NCBI RefSeq assembly: GCF_014839805.1
Contig: NC_051142.1
Coordinates: 16,896,589-16,960,588, forward strand
DNA length: 64,000 bases
Reading direction: 5' to 3'
Source: Manduca sexta
Lineage: Eukaryota > Arthropoda > Insecta > Lepidoptera > Sphingidae
The notes under the pieces were generated by a model. It was given only the letters and a program-made list of their open reading frames with translations, had not been told where the DNA came from and did not search any database. The translations under genes were made by a program, and so were the position numbers. Below are positions 1 through 14,669 of this stretch, in pieces (the first letter of the stretch is position 1; the number at the start of each line of letters is the position of its first letter).

Positions 1-159
1 ACTATTTTGCATACGAGTGACCCACAATTATGTTAAGATTTTATTTGGCATATTAAATTAAGTGACTAATTTATCACCACTATCAGTAACACAGATACAC
101 CATATAAAACCTACATTACCATAAACCTAAGGCGGTTTGCGTTAACCCCGTTCCCGTTA

Positions 160-245
160 TGGTGGCAACTATTTCCCGCGCGCCATTTCCGTGTGTTTCC
201 GCCCCGGCAAGATGGCGTCGCTTCCGGTTGCAACTAGCGGTATTG
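160..245. promoter_or_regulatory. promoter-like CpG-rich patch with E2F-like and YY1-like motifs
   Basis: A short GC- and CpG-rich island in AT-rich surroundings. It holds TTTCCCGCGC (E2F-like) near 170, CAAGATGGCGTC (YY1/Pho-like) near 209 and, read on the minus strand, an ETS-like CCGGAAGCG. Such combinations are typical of housekeeping or cell-cycle promoters. The ATG inside the YY1-like motif opens a plus-strand frame of 33 codons (212-313) that I cannot assign. Direction and target gene cannot be decided; the gene could lie left of the window. Confidence 0.35.
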
Positions 246-861
246 CCTTTTACAGATCTGTTTGTGGTTTTAAAATATTTAATCACGATTTGTCTGTGAT
301 TATTTAACTGTATTTGTAACGGACATTGGTATACTAATTATATAGAGTTTTAAATGTAATCGTCGCTCATTAGTACAAAGCAGACATTAAGATTGATAAA
401 TTTCGTACGCAAGTTAAAATGGTTTGCCTTTTTATATGACGTAAAATATGACTCAACAATATCATTATGAATGACAGTCTCAAAAGGCTCATAATAAATG
501 TGGCCTAATATAGGACACGACGTCAAACGTTACAAGTATGACCACTCCAATATTACGCACAAAAGTGCCTACCGGTTTACAAATTTAAGTCAGAGGCTCA
601 AAGCCCCTAAGTTATTAGGTATTTTTTTACTTCATTTTCAGAATTCAGACCAAACTACAAAAAAAAAAAAAAGAAATGATAATATTCTTAAAAATATCTC
701 GAGATATATCTCTGTTCACGCGTATACCATCGTTCGGTAGATTGTTACGTCAGAGTAAAGAACTAATTACAATACTTTCACCTGGTGCCAATCTGTATTT
801 ACAAAATATAAATTCTGCGGCATAGATTATTTTCTTTGGACACGGCAAACAGATTTCACTG

Positions 862-948
862 TACCCTATGATAAGTGGAATAGAGTCCAAATAGTGTCGA
901 TCAATCAGAGGTTGATTACCTCTCGCCAATCAACATAATTATACCTAC
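862..948. repeat. interspersed repeat fragment, family A
   Basis: The segment reads like the pieces at 32433-32555 and, inverted, 28835-28975. Shared blocks are GATAAGTGGA...GTCCAATA, a TGTCGA core, GATTACCTCTCG and AATCAACATAATTATA. The three copies within the window show it is repetitive. I recall similar pieces as common in moth genomes but cannot name the class. Confidence 0.5.
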
Positions 949-3900
949 ACATAATTTGTAATGGTAAAGCTTTTGTACCCATGGCTCACCGAACTTATTT
1001 CCGCCGCTTAATTTGATAGGGGGGACTAATCAATCCCTAAAAATAACGTGTGATTTTGGGATGAAATTATGTTGCCATGTTTATAAGACCTTTTTTGTAC
1101 AACTCCATAAGTACCTTGTTCGGTTGCAATTAAAAAACAATGCTGCCACCTTATTCCCATTGCCTGTAATTCTCTAATTGTAAAATTCAAATAAAGTCTA
1201 ATATATTATAGCTTCCATTAAATATTTACATCCAATTTGTGCCAATCTTTCTCCTTGGACCCAACTTGTGTCGTTGGTTTGAGAAATTTCAAACGGAGAT
1301 CGATTTAATCTGAGTTCTGACCTCTTTATCGGATAGCGGGGCGCAGTATCCAGGGGTCAAGGCAAATCTATCTAAACTATTTCAATAAAACTTATTTCAG
1401 TATCCGTAGCAAGCAACAGTCCAGACAATGCACTACTAAAAAATTTCCTCACATAGGTCCAAGTTCGAGATTACACGCAAATTTCTTATCTGTCGTATAA
1501 AGTATAATACAAATATAAAAAACTGTCTCTTACATAATTCGTCCTTAGAATACCACATTTTCAAGAGATTTTGATAGTACTTGATAAATGGTGGAGGGGC
1601 GCTGTACCCATTTTTATCAATATATAATGCATGAACGAGTCCACTCGAGAAAATCTATTTCCTCATAGCAACCTCAAACCGATATGAAGTACAAGAATTT
1701 CTGATGCTTAGTGAGATTGCCGGTGGCCCTAGATTTCAACACCAAATTAAACACTCTAAAGTTTAATCGAAAGCGCCAGCGGTCACGCGGGGCGTCAAAT
1801 GTCACTCCCTGAGGGCACGTTCATGTTTACTCTCATAGTGTCGTGACCGCACGCCCTTCACCGGACTTCTATGTGGGCCAACTTTATTATATTTACTTCT
1901 TACTGTCAGTGTGGAGTTTTCCATCAAAACATACGTAAGTGTAATAGACTTTTTAGTAACGTTGTTTTTGTTTTAACCATAGTTACATGTTGTTTGGGTA
2001 GTTGCAAAGCATCTGTAAAATTTTGGTCAATTAAATATACATAATATATGTTTAATTTGAAATAAATCAGTATTTGACTATTCGCCTATGAGATGTAATT
2101 TGTATTTTACACTCGATAAGTCGGTATCATAAATTTTCGTATTATATGTATTTAATCGTAACACTTGTTACGCATGTAAGAGCATCATCTTAATCAATTC
2201 TTTAATCATCGTGTAACTATATCTCAATATTTTTGCCAGACAATGCTAAAATTATCTTGGTGGTACAACCCGGTGGGTGTGCCACGCCTTCTGTGACCCA
2301 GTAATGAAATCAAAACTTTACTATGGTGTGAATATTTCCAACACCGCATGGTTCTGTATAACTCAATAGTTATCCCAAAATGTAGGGGCAACAACAAAAT
2401 ATTATTTGAAATGTTATTACCTAGTTTTCAGATGTTTATTTACCAATCCAAGCGCAATATAAATCTTAATGTGCATATTATGTTAAATAATTTTCCAATT
2501 AAGAAAAGGCCACGGTCTCTCAAACTTGATTTCGACTTTTTAGTCTTTTCTAGCGTGGTTAAATTTATAAAGTTCGAAGCGCTCCTAACTTCTGTTTTTA
2601 CCTTACACCACTTTCACAGTTTCATCCGCTTCCCGCTCACGGACCCCTAAAAAATGCATCTCCTCGCACGGCACCGTGGCCCCCGCGTGGGCGCCAATGA
2701 CAAAAGAACACCGCTAGTACAGCCACAAACTCACCTCTAATGAGGATATGATTTCACACAGATGATTATCCTATCAAGACAGGAGTATTCACGGCCACTC
2801 CTGTTGGGTATATTCCAGAATGTTCTTTCTGTGAACGTCCCGTGATATAAATCTTAATTAATTTTATAGCGGTGCGGCGACAACTGCGGCAGTAGAATGC
2901 AAATAAACGCCGGCCGTATTCAATTATCTTTCTTGCCTATTTCTGACTACTATTTTTGTTATGTCTGCATATCGCACCATATTATGTTAGTAAGGACCTA
3001 TATATACCCACAGGGTTAATGATGTTTCAAAACGATATTAATATGATAAATTAAACCTCCTTCTTTTCAACGTATAGCAAAAAACATCTATCATACGTGG
3101 TACCTTGAAAATTAATATTTCACAGAAGAAAACCCTTAAACTGACTCCGGAATTGGACACCTAGGGTCGGTCTTGTAACCGATTGTATTTTCTCCGAGAT
3201 GAAACAGATGTTTCGACAGCCCTAAAACATTTCACTTTATGACAGAATATTTTTTTCTTTAAAGGTTCCTCGACAAGGCAAACGTTGTAATTGATTGATA
3301 TCAGCCTCCGCGGACCGCTCAAAGGACGATAAGCCAGCTGTCAGTCATGCCACGAATCAATAGCTCGCAGCTACAAACTAAGGATCATTTGATCGCCTAC
3401 ATTTATCTATTAAGGACTACCGATGTCTGGTCTCAAATCTCCAGACTGATAACTACCCCGATGAAGTTATTCTAGTATAAGAATTTAGATCAGACCCACG
3501 CGTTTATTACTTACCTATATTCCATAATTTTAAAAGCAATTTCCGAATTTTAATGATGACAATCCGATGCGGGCAATGTACGTGGAAGGTTTAGTTTCGC
3601 AAACACATTAAAGCCGTCGTAATGGACAATGGCAATAGACAATATTATGCATATATGCAAATGGTGTTACGCACGCCCTCGCTAGCCGTGGGTGTGAAAA
3701 AATATAATTATTTTGCAACGTGCCGCTGCACATTATGTAAATTGTTGTTAATTATACATGTTACTTTAATGGTTAAGTCATAGAAGTAATTATCAACACC
3801 TTACATTGGCAGTTCTGTGAGTTAAAATGCTCATTAAAAATTATATTGGACACAGACTTAAAGCCAAACCCAAAAAAGAATTGTCTACAGAATTAATAAT

Positions 3901-4894
3901 GCCCCAAGATCGTAAAATGCACAATATTTGTGGTATCGTTAATGTTTTACCTATCTTAAATTATCCAAGAAATATTTGTTCGACATTACGCAACAATTGC
4001 GGCTAGACGCACTAACAGTACACTAATCATCATCGTTCACATTAAAGCGTGATCTAAGCGATGCGCGTACCACTTATTTATCTTGTTGGCTTTCTTAGCA
4101 CAGTGACGTCATCGTGCTAAATTCGATGCTAGAGTACCAATTTGTGCACTTTGTTTTCTCATTACTACCTCGTATGGTCATGGATTATGTCAACTTTGGC
4201 TTGATCTCAATCGGAAGTTATATTTTTGTATCATCGCTAGTACACTGTCTTATTATTCTAAATGCAAAAGTGGGGTCACCCTGGTGTCAATCATAATTTA
4301 TTTGTATTTTTCAATTCGAAAATTACACATTAGTTCCCAGGGTTAAAATTTGTGTCCGGTACTATCACATTCTGAGATGGAACTGTAACCGATGAAATGT
4401 AGGTGCACTTGGTAAACTTGGTTACAATTCTGCCTGCCCACTCCATAAGCATACAGGCATGACTATGTATAAAAGTATTATTGTAGGTATAGTAATCGCG
4501 CTAAACTTTAATCAGAACAAAAAAGCTATTAATCATCCTCACAATTCGGCGAAACACTTCTGGTACACAGACCTAAAGTCATAACCCTGTCTTTTAAATT
4601 CAAAAACACACTTTATGTTGAACAAAAAAAGACCGCCATTTACACAGCACAAGTCTTTGCTTATTTTGTCATAACGCCCCAGTTAGTTATAGATTAACAA
4701 TTCAACGAGATAACGGGTAGGGCTGACATTAATATTTTAAACCATATGTACGCACACTGTATTCATGTTACATAATACAAAACTAAAAACATTATACTAA
4801 AGTAGTTTTGTTATAACATTAGCTTTGGCTAAGCAATGTTAAGAAGTACAATGATCTAAAAAAAACTCACAAACAAAGCTATCCATCTGGTTAA

Positions 4895-4978
4895 TGGATG
4901 TAATATTATTATCCATCATCCATCCTCCCCTATTTGTCCACTAGAGGACACAGACCAATACCCCCCATCCCGTCCTAA
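4895..4978 (-). repeat. decayed RTE-type LINE 3' end (possible)
   Basis: An ATTATTATCCATCATCC tract is followed by GTCCACTAGAGGACA and CCCCCCAT. The order (trinucleotide tail, then GTCCACT.GAACA, then a C-rich block) matches the better preserved RTE end at 20558-20706 on the same strand. Too decayed to translate. Confidence 0.3.
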
Positions 4979-7900
4979 AATAAAAGCATAGATAATAGGA
5001 AGGAATGTACGCGCGTAAGATTTTTATATGTAAACGAATTCTCATCTTTGTCGACCCTAAAGTGTAGTCGCACCGTGTTTTATCTCCTCGGCATGATGTT
5101 TTCAAGTATGCCGTGCTGTTAATCTTTTAATTGCTAGTGCACGTCGCCAGCCGTCGCCTTATCGTGAGTGACGTAAATACAATGTGTTTTTTGTCATTCA
5201 CTTGTATTTTCATGCGAAAAATCTCGTGTAAATACCAGATGATAAATGTCTTGTACTGTAGAATCTCTCTGGGTAGGTACTAAGTTCCATTTTGTATTTT
5301 ACACCGTCCCTTCCTTTAATGTTGGAACTTGGAATTACTGCCCATAAGTAAAAACACTAAAACCATGGACTTTTGCTACACTACATCGCGCTAGATAGCT
5401 GTATTCACGCATGTGACACTAGATGCTTTAAAGACCCAGTAAATATGTACTGGTTTTAAAAACCTTCAAAACGGAAAAACAACTTTGCTTGCAGACTGTT
5501 TGTCGGTAGAATTAATCCTATCTAGTACCACTTATTAGATGGATTCTGGCAGTATCTCTTGCTAGATATTACCAACTCTAATATGCCTTAAGATAAGCAG
5601 CGTATTCTATAATTTCTTATATGCTTCTCTCTTATACTAGGTTTATGACAGACCATTTATTCCAAGACTAGGCTGCAAGATATCTTCAACCAAAAGATTC
5701 ATTTGAAGCTTTTACTTGTTCACGTACAAATCTTACGTAACACAGTATTATGTGGTTGGTTTATTATCATGCAGTAGATAGAAATGGAAAGTAAAATAAA
5801 TAATGTATGCAAATAACTACTCTTGAAGACTATAATTTACTTTTTTTAGATCTCTGTGGCGTGATAGTATAGAAATGGGAGGTTCGTTTCTGCGGGCCAT
5901 TATGCAGCAATTCAATTTTGGACTATATCTAAGCACACATATATTAAATGTTATATTGAGATTGATGGAAACTTCGCTACTACTGAACCTAATATTGATT
6001 CTTTTTAAAAATTGGCGATGAGCCATGCTTACTTACAGATACTGACTTAATAGATTTTAATAGGTTAATCCACCACTTATCTGCTGATGCTAACCCTTTT
6101 ACTTTTAACTTCCTCTAGATAAAAAAACTCTCCGCGTTTAGTTATCCCAAGGTTTTGAAAAGATGCCTCCCCCTATGGGCTGAACTACAACAGGATAATC
6201 CTAGCGATAAAAAGACAACTAAATACCACATAAAAATGCCATCAACGTAAGCATCAACGCAAGTCCATCCTAATGGCGATCGCTCATTCCCATGGCGGGT
6301 AAACATTTGTTTGTATACAAACACGGCGCGGGCGCACGTACTGAATACACTGGTCGACAGTCAAGCGACGTAATGCTTATGTGATGCTGTTATGTAAAGC
6401 GTTTGTTCACACCAAGCTCGGCTTGTTGCTCGCAGAATATAGAAATTTGATGATAGGAACCTTTTTTTATCCTTTATAACGTGATATGCGACATCTCGCC
6501 TCGATTTTTTATTTCTGTGCCGACGAAGCAATATACTTTTGTGTACCAGTCTGAATGAAGGTAATTATTTGCTAGTATAATTTCTAGGTATTATGCGAAA
6601 TGAAGAACACTGGTCAATGGCTAACTTTCAAAGAGGTTGGCTAAATTTCAAATGGTACTTTAGAGTAAAGATACCTTCTTCTACAGTTTACACTATTATT
6701 AACACTGGTAACATGTACACAATCTACTGCGCAAAATGACATCACGTCCTGTACGGAGCCGTTGCAAACCCATAATATTATAGTATAAGTGTTTGATTGT
6801 CTCTGTAAGGCAATGTCTTCACTGATATTTTTAGAGTTCGAAATGAATCGAAATTCCAATGCTAACTGGAATGCGATAACTACGTAAACGAGATTTAGTT
6901 GGTAATTGAATGCTGACGTCGCTGTCTGAGATGAAACGTTACAGTGATTTAGAAATTGGATTATTTAGACTTTATAAACTTTGGTTATAATGCAATATTA
7001 CAAAAGGCCCATAGTTTCCTTAACATTATTTAACTAAACTATTATAACCTCTATTAAATTATTATAGTCTAATCATAAGGATATTTTCTAAATTAGTATT
7101 ACTAGTGTTTTAAATGCGAGTATCCATAAACATTCAGCAAGAAAATGAGGGCAGAAGGTCGCGTCCCCTAGTCATAAGGTGCCATTGACGTATATTCTAC
7201 CGATAAGGCATTGTTTGAGATAACCGCATAAGTTTTAGCCATGGCGGCTTTAAAATAATTCAAGCTGTTTAGATATATGACAAAGATAACATTTATTTTT
7301 ATATCAGAGCTAGTTCATTCACAGAATGTATTCTGTAAGGACCCGGCCTAATAATGAACTGCGACCAGACTCCAAGGTGACCGCGAACGCGTGATGACTA
7401 CCATCATTATGCGGGCGTTCACGAGTCATTTGCACAGTTTAATATTTATATAATTGCAATTTGATTTTATTGCACCAAGTCGTGGTTTACAGAAACTCAA
7501 TTGAAGTCTTATTGGCTGTAAATACTAAATAAAATTACATATTCAAAATAATGTATAAAAGAAACACTGATTTGCACAAGGTTTGTCCATAAACCCCGAT
7601 CACCTCACTTCTTTTCCATCCATATAACGGATCAACCTGTTGCCATATTGGTAACAATTCCCACACAGTTCATTGCGTATTTCGGAATGGAAATAATAAG
7701 TAGTCTGACCTAAAACTAGTATCCTTAGGTTCACAGTCTAAATACTGCACCGATTATGAGAATAACTTAAATACATTTTAGTACCAAATATGATTGTACA
7801 TAGGTGACACAGTTTTAGTTGTGTGTAGCGTAGATCAAATAATACCAACGCATTAGTAAACTAAAGTGACTGTGGGCGGACGACATACATAAATGCATAC

Positions 7901-8170
7901 GTAGTGCACAGACGAAGGAAGTTTCTAGAACACCGAACACATAAGGACAATAGTTTTAATTGTATATATCTGAATTACGAGATGAGCTAGTAGCTCGCTT
8001 AATAATTAAGACCATACTTTGCCTCAACACGTAACACCACCAGTACTTTATATCACTATTAATTGGAATGATGATAATCTCAACTTGGATGTCGAAGATA
8101 TGGGTAAGACACAGTACATGTATTGTTTACATTACAATATTTATTTACATAACGTATTATAGTACATTAC

Positions 8171-8300
8171 AATTTGTGCCCGATATGGCGATAGGCTCGC
8201 CCCCTATCACATCATGGGACGGAACATACTTGGCGAAAAGTGGGTGCCCTAGTTGCGCCTCTGCATACCCCTTCGGGGATAAAATGCGTGATGTTATATG
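8171..8300 (+). repeat. 3' part of tRNA-derived SINE, family B
   Basis: Nearly identical to the second half of the complete SINE at 28406-28665, from AATTTGTGCCCGATATGG to GGGATAAAATGCGTGATG. The tRNA-like head is missing, so this is a 5'-truncated or fragmented copy. No target-site duplication could be matched. Confidence 0.8.
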
Positions 8301-9164
8301 ATGATGTTATATTATAGTACATTTTATACGTACATATGTTTGCGCATCAAAAGCGATAATTAAAGCTACATGCACTCGTATTAGAAACTTGCATATTATG
8401 TAAATTAGTGAGTCGGCGCGATAGGAATATTCTCTAATGCGCAAATTATACATTAACCCATATACGGATCACTTCTGGCTCATGCCTTGTCGGCCCATAT
8501 TGGGTTAATTTCTTGGCTCGGGCCTTTCCTTATATTTAAACCTGTAGCCCATATAAAATCCTTTTATGTTAAGGAAATGATGAGGATCTTCTCTTTATTC
8601 TATATGCGCCTATTGGGAGTAAAACAGGAACACCAAACTGTGAAATAAAGTGGCTGTGGAGTAGTATCCCACACCAAGGCTAGTGTTTGGTCTGCAAATA
8701 TTTGTTTCAGTGTGGGTTGAGTCAGCCAAATGAAAACTTATTGTCTTTATGATTCGGATACACTCATCATAGGTATAGTTATCTATGAAAGATATTATTT
8801 ATTAGCTTAATAAATTAATAACAATACTTATTCCTTACAGGGTATAAATTAAGTTGCCTATACCAAATCTTAGGAAGTACGAGTACCATTTCCCTTTGCT
8901 GCCCCCACAGAAGTCGATACAAACGTTACCTTATACAAATAGGAAATAATAAAAGTCCATAAAGAGAGCATAACTCCAGAGTAAAACATGGACTTAATTA
9001 ATAGGAAACTAATGCGAAGAATTTTAACAGATTGCTTGTAAAGAAATTAGTAGGAAAACAGATATAACTCCCACTAGTACCTTACATAACTGATATTAGA
9101 GCCCTTGATTCGATGTGATCCTTGGCCAAGTATATTTTTTAAAACGAGATGTTCCAAAATCAAA

Positions 9165-9419
9165 CACACATCATGCCTTTATCCCCAAAGGAGTAAGCAG
9201 AAGTGCAACCAGGGTAACCAGCTTTCGCCATGTGCGTTGATGAAAAAAAGATTAAAAAACAGTGTGAATGTCCTGAGATGTGATACGGGGCAACCCTATT
9301 GCTATATCGGGCACAAATTCCAGACTCCGGACTGATACTGCATAGAAAAACCCAATATCACTTTGACCCGGGATTCCCACTCCCAGACCTCGCTCGTAAT
9401 ACAAGTATGCCACCGAAGC
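9165..9419 (-). repeat. diverged full-length tRNA-derived SINE, family B
   Basis: Read on the minus strand it begins with a tRNA-like head (CTTCGGTGGCATACTTG), then a decayed B-box region before CCCGGGTCAAAGTGATATT, then the same body as the copy at 28406-28665 (AGTCTGGAATTTGTGCCCG, then GGGGATAAAGG). Many substitutions indicate an old insertion. Confidence 0.7.
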
Positions 9420-12400
9420 AAACCGAGATTTTTGATTATTCACAATTGAAAATTCCTCCCAATACGGAGGGTTCGCCCCTTTATATGGAACAGATATTTG
9501 TACTGTTGTCGGACTGCACCTCTTTTGGCGTTTATTTCAATAACCCTTTTGAAGTTAAAAGCGTAACGACTGCATTATAAATATCTCAATTGCTTTCATT
9601 TATTCCATTGCAAAAATAGTCCAATCAGAATGAAGTTTGTTGGACATTCCGATAACTAATTTGATCGGTTTATTCTCGAAATTTATCTGAAGGTACTCAA
9701 GGTAGCAATTGAGATCTTTCAAAGAAATTGACCGTTAATCGTTTCACAAATAGATAAAACCTCAAAAACAGCGATAGCATTTCTATTTCTTATCATAAAC
9801 AACGATACAATTAATTTTATCAAAATCTTATATAATATTGTAAAATAACAATTAGAAAGAACCGCATGCGGTCTCAGTCAAAAAAACCTGTTCCCTCGGC
9901 GGCTGCACGCGGTTACCTCACTGTGCGTTACGTCACTGCACTCCGGCGACCTTGGGCCCTCCATACGCTACGCCCACGTGAAATTTCACAGAGGGCGTCT
10001 ACGACTTTGAACTCAATATGAGGATTATGCGTGGATAGAGAATTTAAGGTCAGGTTGGTGGGTTAGATGCAAATATGTAAATAAAGTTATTATAATTCAC
10101 TTACGACCTTGTTTCATCTTCCATTAAGTTGTCGGTTCAAGTTAAAATGTATCTATTGGTTATCTGTTTTAAGTGATTTTTTGTCTGACGAGACATTTGG
10201 TAAATACTAAATAGATACAGACAGTAGTCTATTGTCTGTCGTGTTTGCTAATGTATTATGTATTATCAAATCTCCAAGCTTTGTCAAGTCGATTTAATGG
10301 GCAAAAGATTCGTGTTGGAAATTAGAAAAATATTTTTTATTCCAGAATTTAGACAATATAGTCAGCTGCCTTTTTGGTGGAACCCATCTTTTTAAAACCC
10401 GCTCATGCACGCCCACCTCTGAGAGAAATTATAACTGCGTTGCTTACATTAAAGCAAAGACTGGAACAAATGTTTATATACTTCTAAAATCTAGAGAGTT
10501 AATGCAAAAGTTATCGCTAAAATACATTTAACACGAAGAAACATAGCTGCGTTATAATTTTACAATCGTATAGATTTCTAATCAACTGAGTAGCCCCTTA
10601 GCCCTTCTCTCGCGTCAGTGAAAGGGCGTGCAGACCAAACGGAATGCTTAAAGTGCGGTTCCAAACGCGACGATAATTAAATACATCTGAATTGGAGATG
10701 GCCAAAGACAAAGTAAGTGCAGCTGGTAGTGATCATCACTGTATATGAACATCTTCACACTAGTTTAGAGGTATTGTTAATGTATTGCCAAACTTAAGGG
10801 CTTGAGCAACTTATATTACTATGGACCGCACTAACACTTCAGTATCTTCTTGGTATGATGAAAGTGGTACTATGAAAGTGGTCACGCCTTAGTACAACTA
10901 ACATATTATTTATGTTTCAAATATCTTACACACCCACGATAAGCTTATAACAATGACATAACAATTGTTACTCTTAAGGCTGTCGTATACAAATTCTCAT
11001 ATACAAGTGCAATTTACAGTTGCGTTTTGTCGCCGCCGTCGTGTTCGGAATGAATCCTTAAACCTTCACAGAACGACTGCCGTACTTGGACTACGTGTAG
11101 GCAAGGTCCCTGACCTTTGGTATACTTATAATTCTAAACTATAAAACTTGGAAAATTTGTTCGAGAAATATCGCTTTTTTGTTTACAATGTTAACTGCGA
11201 CGCGAACTATAGATAAAGTGATGTTCGACTAATAAGTCCGAGCTACAAAACATAAAATTTTATTGATTACTATGTTTTCTTTTTCCAATATTTATCCACA
11301 AACACATATTATTTAAGAAACGTTTTTTCGTATAAATATTAATTCGTGAGAAAATGTGAATAAAAAAATTGTTTATGAATAAATAATGCAGTCCTTCGGC
11401 ACATTATAACTCATCGTTCTGTCAAAACTAAGTGTAAACCTATTACCGATAACCCACAAGTCAGGACCCGGTCGTATACTTTTAGGTTATCAACGCTCTG
11501 TCACATTACTCAAGACAATGTTAGTTTGAGGCCAAACGTAATGAACGAGTAACTGCCCTCAATTGTTATTTATACATGTATACAACGAGACGACCAAGTC
11601 GCTTGCCTGGTAATCGCCACGATTAAGCCATCCCAATACAAAACTAATTCCATACGGAATTGATGCTACACAACAGTGCGCTGAACATGTCTAGTAATAA
11701 CTTTGGCTTCTTCCTTCAAACCAGAACACAATAAATAGCCAAAACGAAAACTGCCTTTAAATAATGTCGCTTAAGAAAGACTTAGAAAATCATCAAGTGA
11801 CCCATTTGTTTGTTTACCGTCAGTCTGCTATAAAAAAGCAATCTGACTTCTGAAGTGTGCATACTCGTTCCCATTCATTACGAAGGTCAGCTAAAAATAA
11901 GCTTCTATATCATTTTTGCTGTTCTTCATAATGATCTTTATAAAACGGCCATCGTGTCCTCTTTCGCAAGGGTCGGGAGGTCGAGCTCTAATTTCACTTT
12001 AACTCAATTAACACCAAGCTGCCGTTGTGCCGGTGGCAATTTTCTTATCCGATGCAATTATTAACTGGGTCTGTAGGTATTCTCTTATAGTTTTATCTAT
12101 ACGGAATATTTGTAACGCATCAACATTTTTTAACAATATTACGATTATCGATTATAATGCGAAATCAACTGAAAAATGTTGGCTATAATATTAATTTAGA
12201 ATTACAAATCATAATCTCCGTCGATGAATGATTGTAGTTTCGGTAAGTCGTGGTTTGTCAAAGAGAATTATGTTACTAGACGTAATTGTAGATTCGTCAA
12301 TATCCAAAAATGAATGTCAAATCACTGGCGGTTATAAAAACCAAACATTTTTCACATTACATGTGTAAAAAACGCCAATGATTTAAAGATCATAACAAGG

Positions 12401-14229
12401 CTCTATAGATAAGTATAGCTCAACGGCCTAATGAGGCAAACATTCAACATGGCTAAAATCTCCTATTCGGATTCAGACTCGTTAGGCATACTTGTTTTCA
12501 ATTTTTATACGACCGGCCAATTAACTAGCATGAACTTCCTAGAGGGGATTCAACAGTGCCTAAATTGGGTTAGAACATGAAATATTCTTTCTTTATTTTT
12601 CCTTTTAAAACCGATAGACTAGTGGTAATGGAACAAACGGCCGAAGTCTCAGATTTAATCCAAGGCTACGCATCCATAACTACTAAGTTGCTATTATTCG
12701 GAAGCGTGTAAAGCCCACTCGGGTGCATGAGACTAACGGTACACCAGTACCAATTGCTAGATTGATAAATAGAGCTTATGAACAGGAGATGAACAATTTA
12801 TACCGAGCTGATAAATTATGAACAAATTATAAGAGATAGCCATCATGTTTCTTCTACAGCGCTAATTTACACTAAACACTTGAAACACACGTGATATTTA
12901 TTGAACGTAGACAACGCTCGGCCTACATTCTGATGAGCCAACACACGAGACTGCACTCTCTAACATTCCGTACGCCTTTCCACAGACGTCGCGTAATTAC
13001 CGCCATGATTTCTATGTAAGGTAAAACTGTAGGCCTTGTTTCATCTTAATCTATGTTGATCGATACAGCTTAATGGGTAAAGGTATTACCAGATTATGAG
13101 GTATCAATTTAGCAGACGGAAAATAGCAACCAAAGCACATTTAGTGGAACACCCATGATAGTGATTTTGAGGCAAACGGACTGGCATAACTTTGATACAT
13201 AGAGGTATAGTTTGGTTTGTGCGTTTAGTTTGGTTTCTACCAAGTTACCCTGCAACTGACGGTGACTACGATACAATTTAAATATAATGTCACCCAGAGA
13301 GAGATGTTACATATCTAGATGTTTATTAGAGTTATGCCGCCCTACCAAATAGCTTCTTTACCTTCCAGTTATGAACGCAATGTTGAAGAAAGTAGGGCAA
13401 CATAAAATCATGAGAAACGGGCCTTTGATTTCCTATTACTGAGAAACTGTTGGCTGAAAGGAACTGACTTCTTATGCTTTATGAGTATTTTAGACTTCAA
13501 GTATTATCATACTACCTTGACCAACAAATCAATCTATTACATAATTCTTATTCTGTCCTTAAGTTTATCGCCATGTCCGTCAAAAATTCTAGCCCCTAAT
13601 AGCCAAGGTATGTTTCTCAAATAGAAGACCTCACAGATCATTCGACATGAACCTAGGCCCTTGACGATTACACAACATAAATTCGCTGCCTTAGATCAAC
13701 GAAGCGAATCGTTCGGCTCGAAACAAATACAGTATCAAATTAGACTAATAAAAAATGATCTTAACTCATATGTCTATTTTCCATCGTCACTGTCTGGCCT
13801 GTTTAATGATACCTTCACGCTTCAAAGGACCTTAATCTACAGACCCAGCGGTTAATTATACAATTACCATAATTTAAACTCAATTACACCGCCGCAAATG
13901 AGTTGAAGACACAAATACCCGGTAATTGCGTTGACACAGCTCACACCTTACATTATCACTCACACGTTTATTTTAGCCGCTTTTACCATATGAACAATGC
14001 TTGATTTTTTCGTTTTACTGTCAATAGCTAAAGCAAGTATTAACACTAGTAACACACACTTTTCTTTACATTTCATAGCAAAACGTGTTTTTACCAACCC
14101 TTAAAGTATCTTGCGGTATTTTTTGTCACTTCATAAATTAATCGATTGTACGTGACAAATCGTCTCGTTTTAGGTTAACGATTCTTTGTGGTATTTCACA
14201 CCATAACCTATGACAATTTGTCCAACACT
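9420..14229. other. non-coding stretch, nothing recognised
   Basis: No splice-consistent coding sequence or known motif was seen. There is a slightly GC-richer patch near 9.85-10.0 kb. Open frames are short and have no recognisable protein features. Confidence 0.45.
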
Positions 14230-14400
14230 TTTTTTAGTCGCGACAAATACCCGGTGTTTGTCAACAGTTCATCGACATTTTTGACAATGTTAGCCGCGAC
14301 ACGTGCGCATCGCGCGGCGGCCGGCACATCACTGCTTCCGAACGACGTTGGGGGGAGCCGGAGCGTGTCGTGGGCTGTGGGTCATTTATTGTCTGCTGTC
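14230..14400. other. CpG-rich patch of unknown role
   Basis: A local GC- and CpG-rich block (TCGCGACAAAT, CGCGACACGTGCGCATCGCG, GGGGGGAGCCGGAGCG) in AT-rich DNA. A plus-strand frame of 80 codons crosses it, but its composition looks like chance translation. It could be an alternative promoter or a decayed exon. Confidence 0.2.
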
Positions 14401-14669
14401 ATCTGTTTCGAGATATACTGCGTATGTTAACTTTGAAGGTCGCCCGTGTTGTTGATAATAAACAACTTCGAGTGTAAATACATTCAAAGATACGAAAAGC
14501 ACTTTAGCACACTTAATAAGTTTAACCTAATCTTGCGTATTGATGATTTGCGTAGGCCTACAACTTCATCGTCCTAGATTTGATGCTCAGCATTCATGAC
14601 GAGCAATCAATGTTCGTATGTCGATTGGAAAAACATTTGTTATTCTAGAATTAATGGATAACACGACAA

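Larger units (their letters stand above)
314..8170. other. non-coding stretch, no recognisable gene
   Basis: AT-rich DNA with only short chance reading frames and no motif or splice-consistent exon that I recognise on either strand. Two decayed repeat pieces inside it (near 862 and 4895) are listed separately. If the minus-strand exon at 17.3 kb is real, this could be part of a very long first intron, but that is inference. Confidence 0.5.

Noticed and set aside
2348..2650. 100-codon plus-strand open frame
   Set aside because: No recognisable domain, AT-driven composition rich in Phe and Ile, no splice context; looks like chance.
6142..6324. Minus-strand frame with a hydrophobic segment that could be a small membrane protein
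   Set aside because: No homologue recognised, and the sequence around it looks repeat-like; hydrophobicity alone is not enough.
9299..9580. 93-codon plus-strand frame
   Set aside because: It overlaps an inverted SINE copy and continues into unremarkable DNA.
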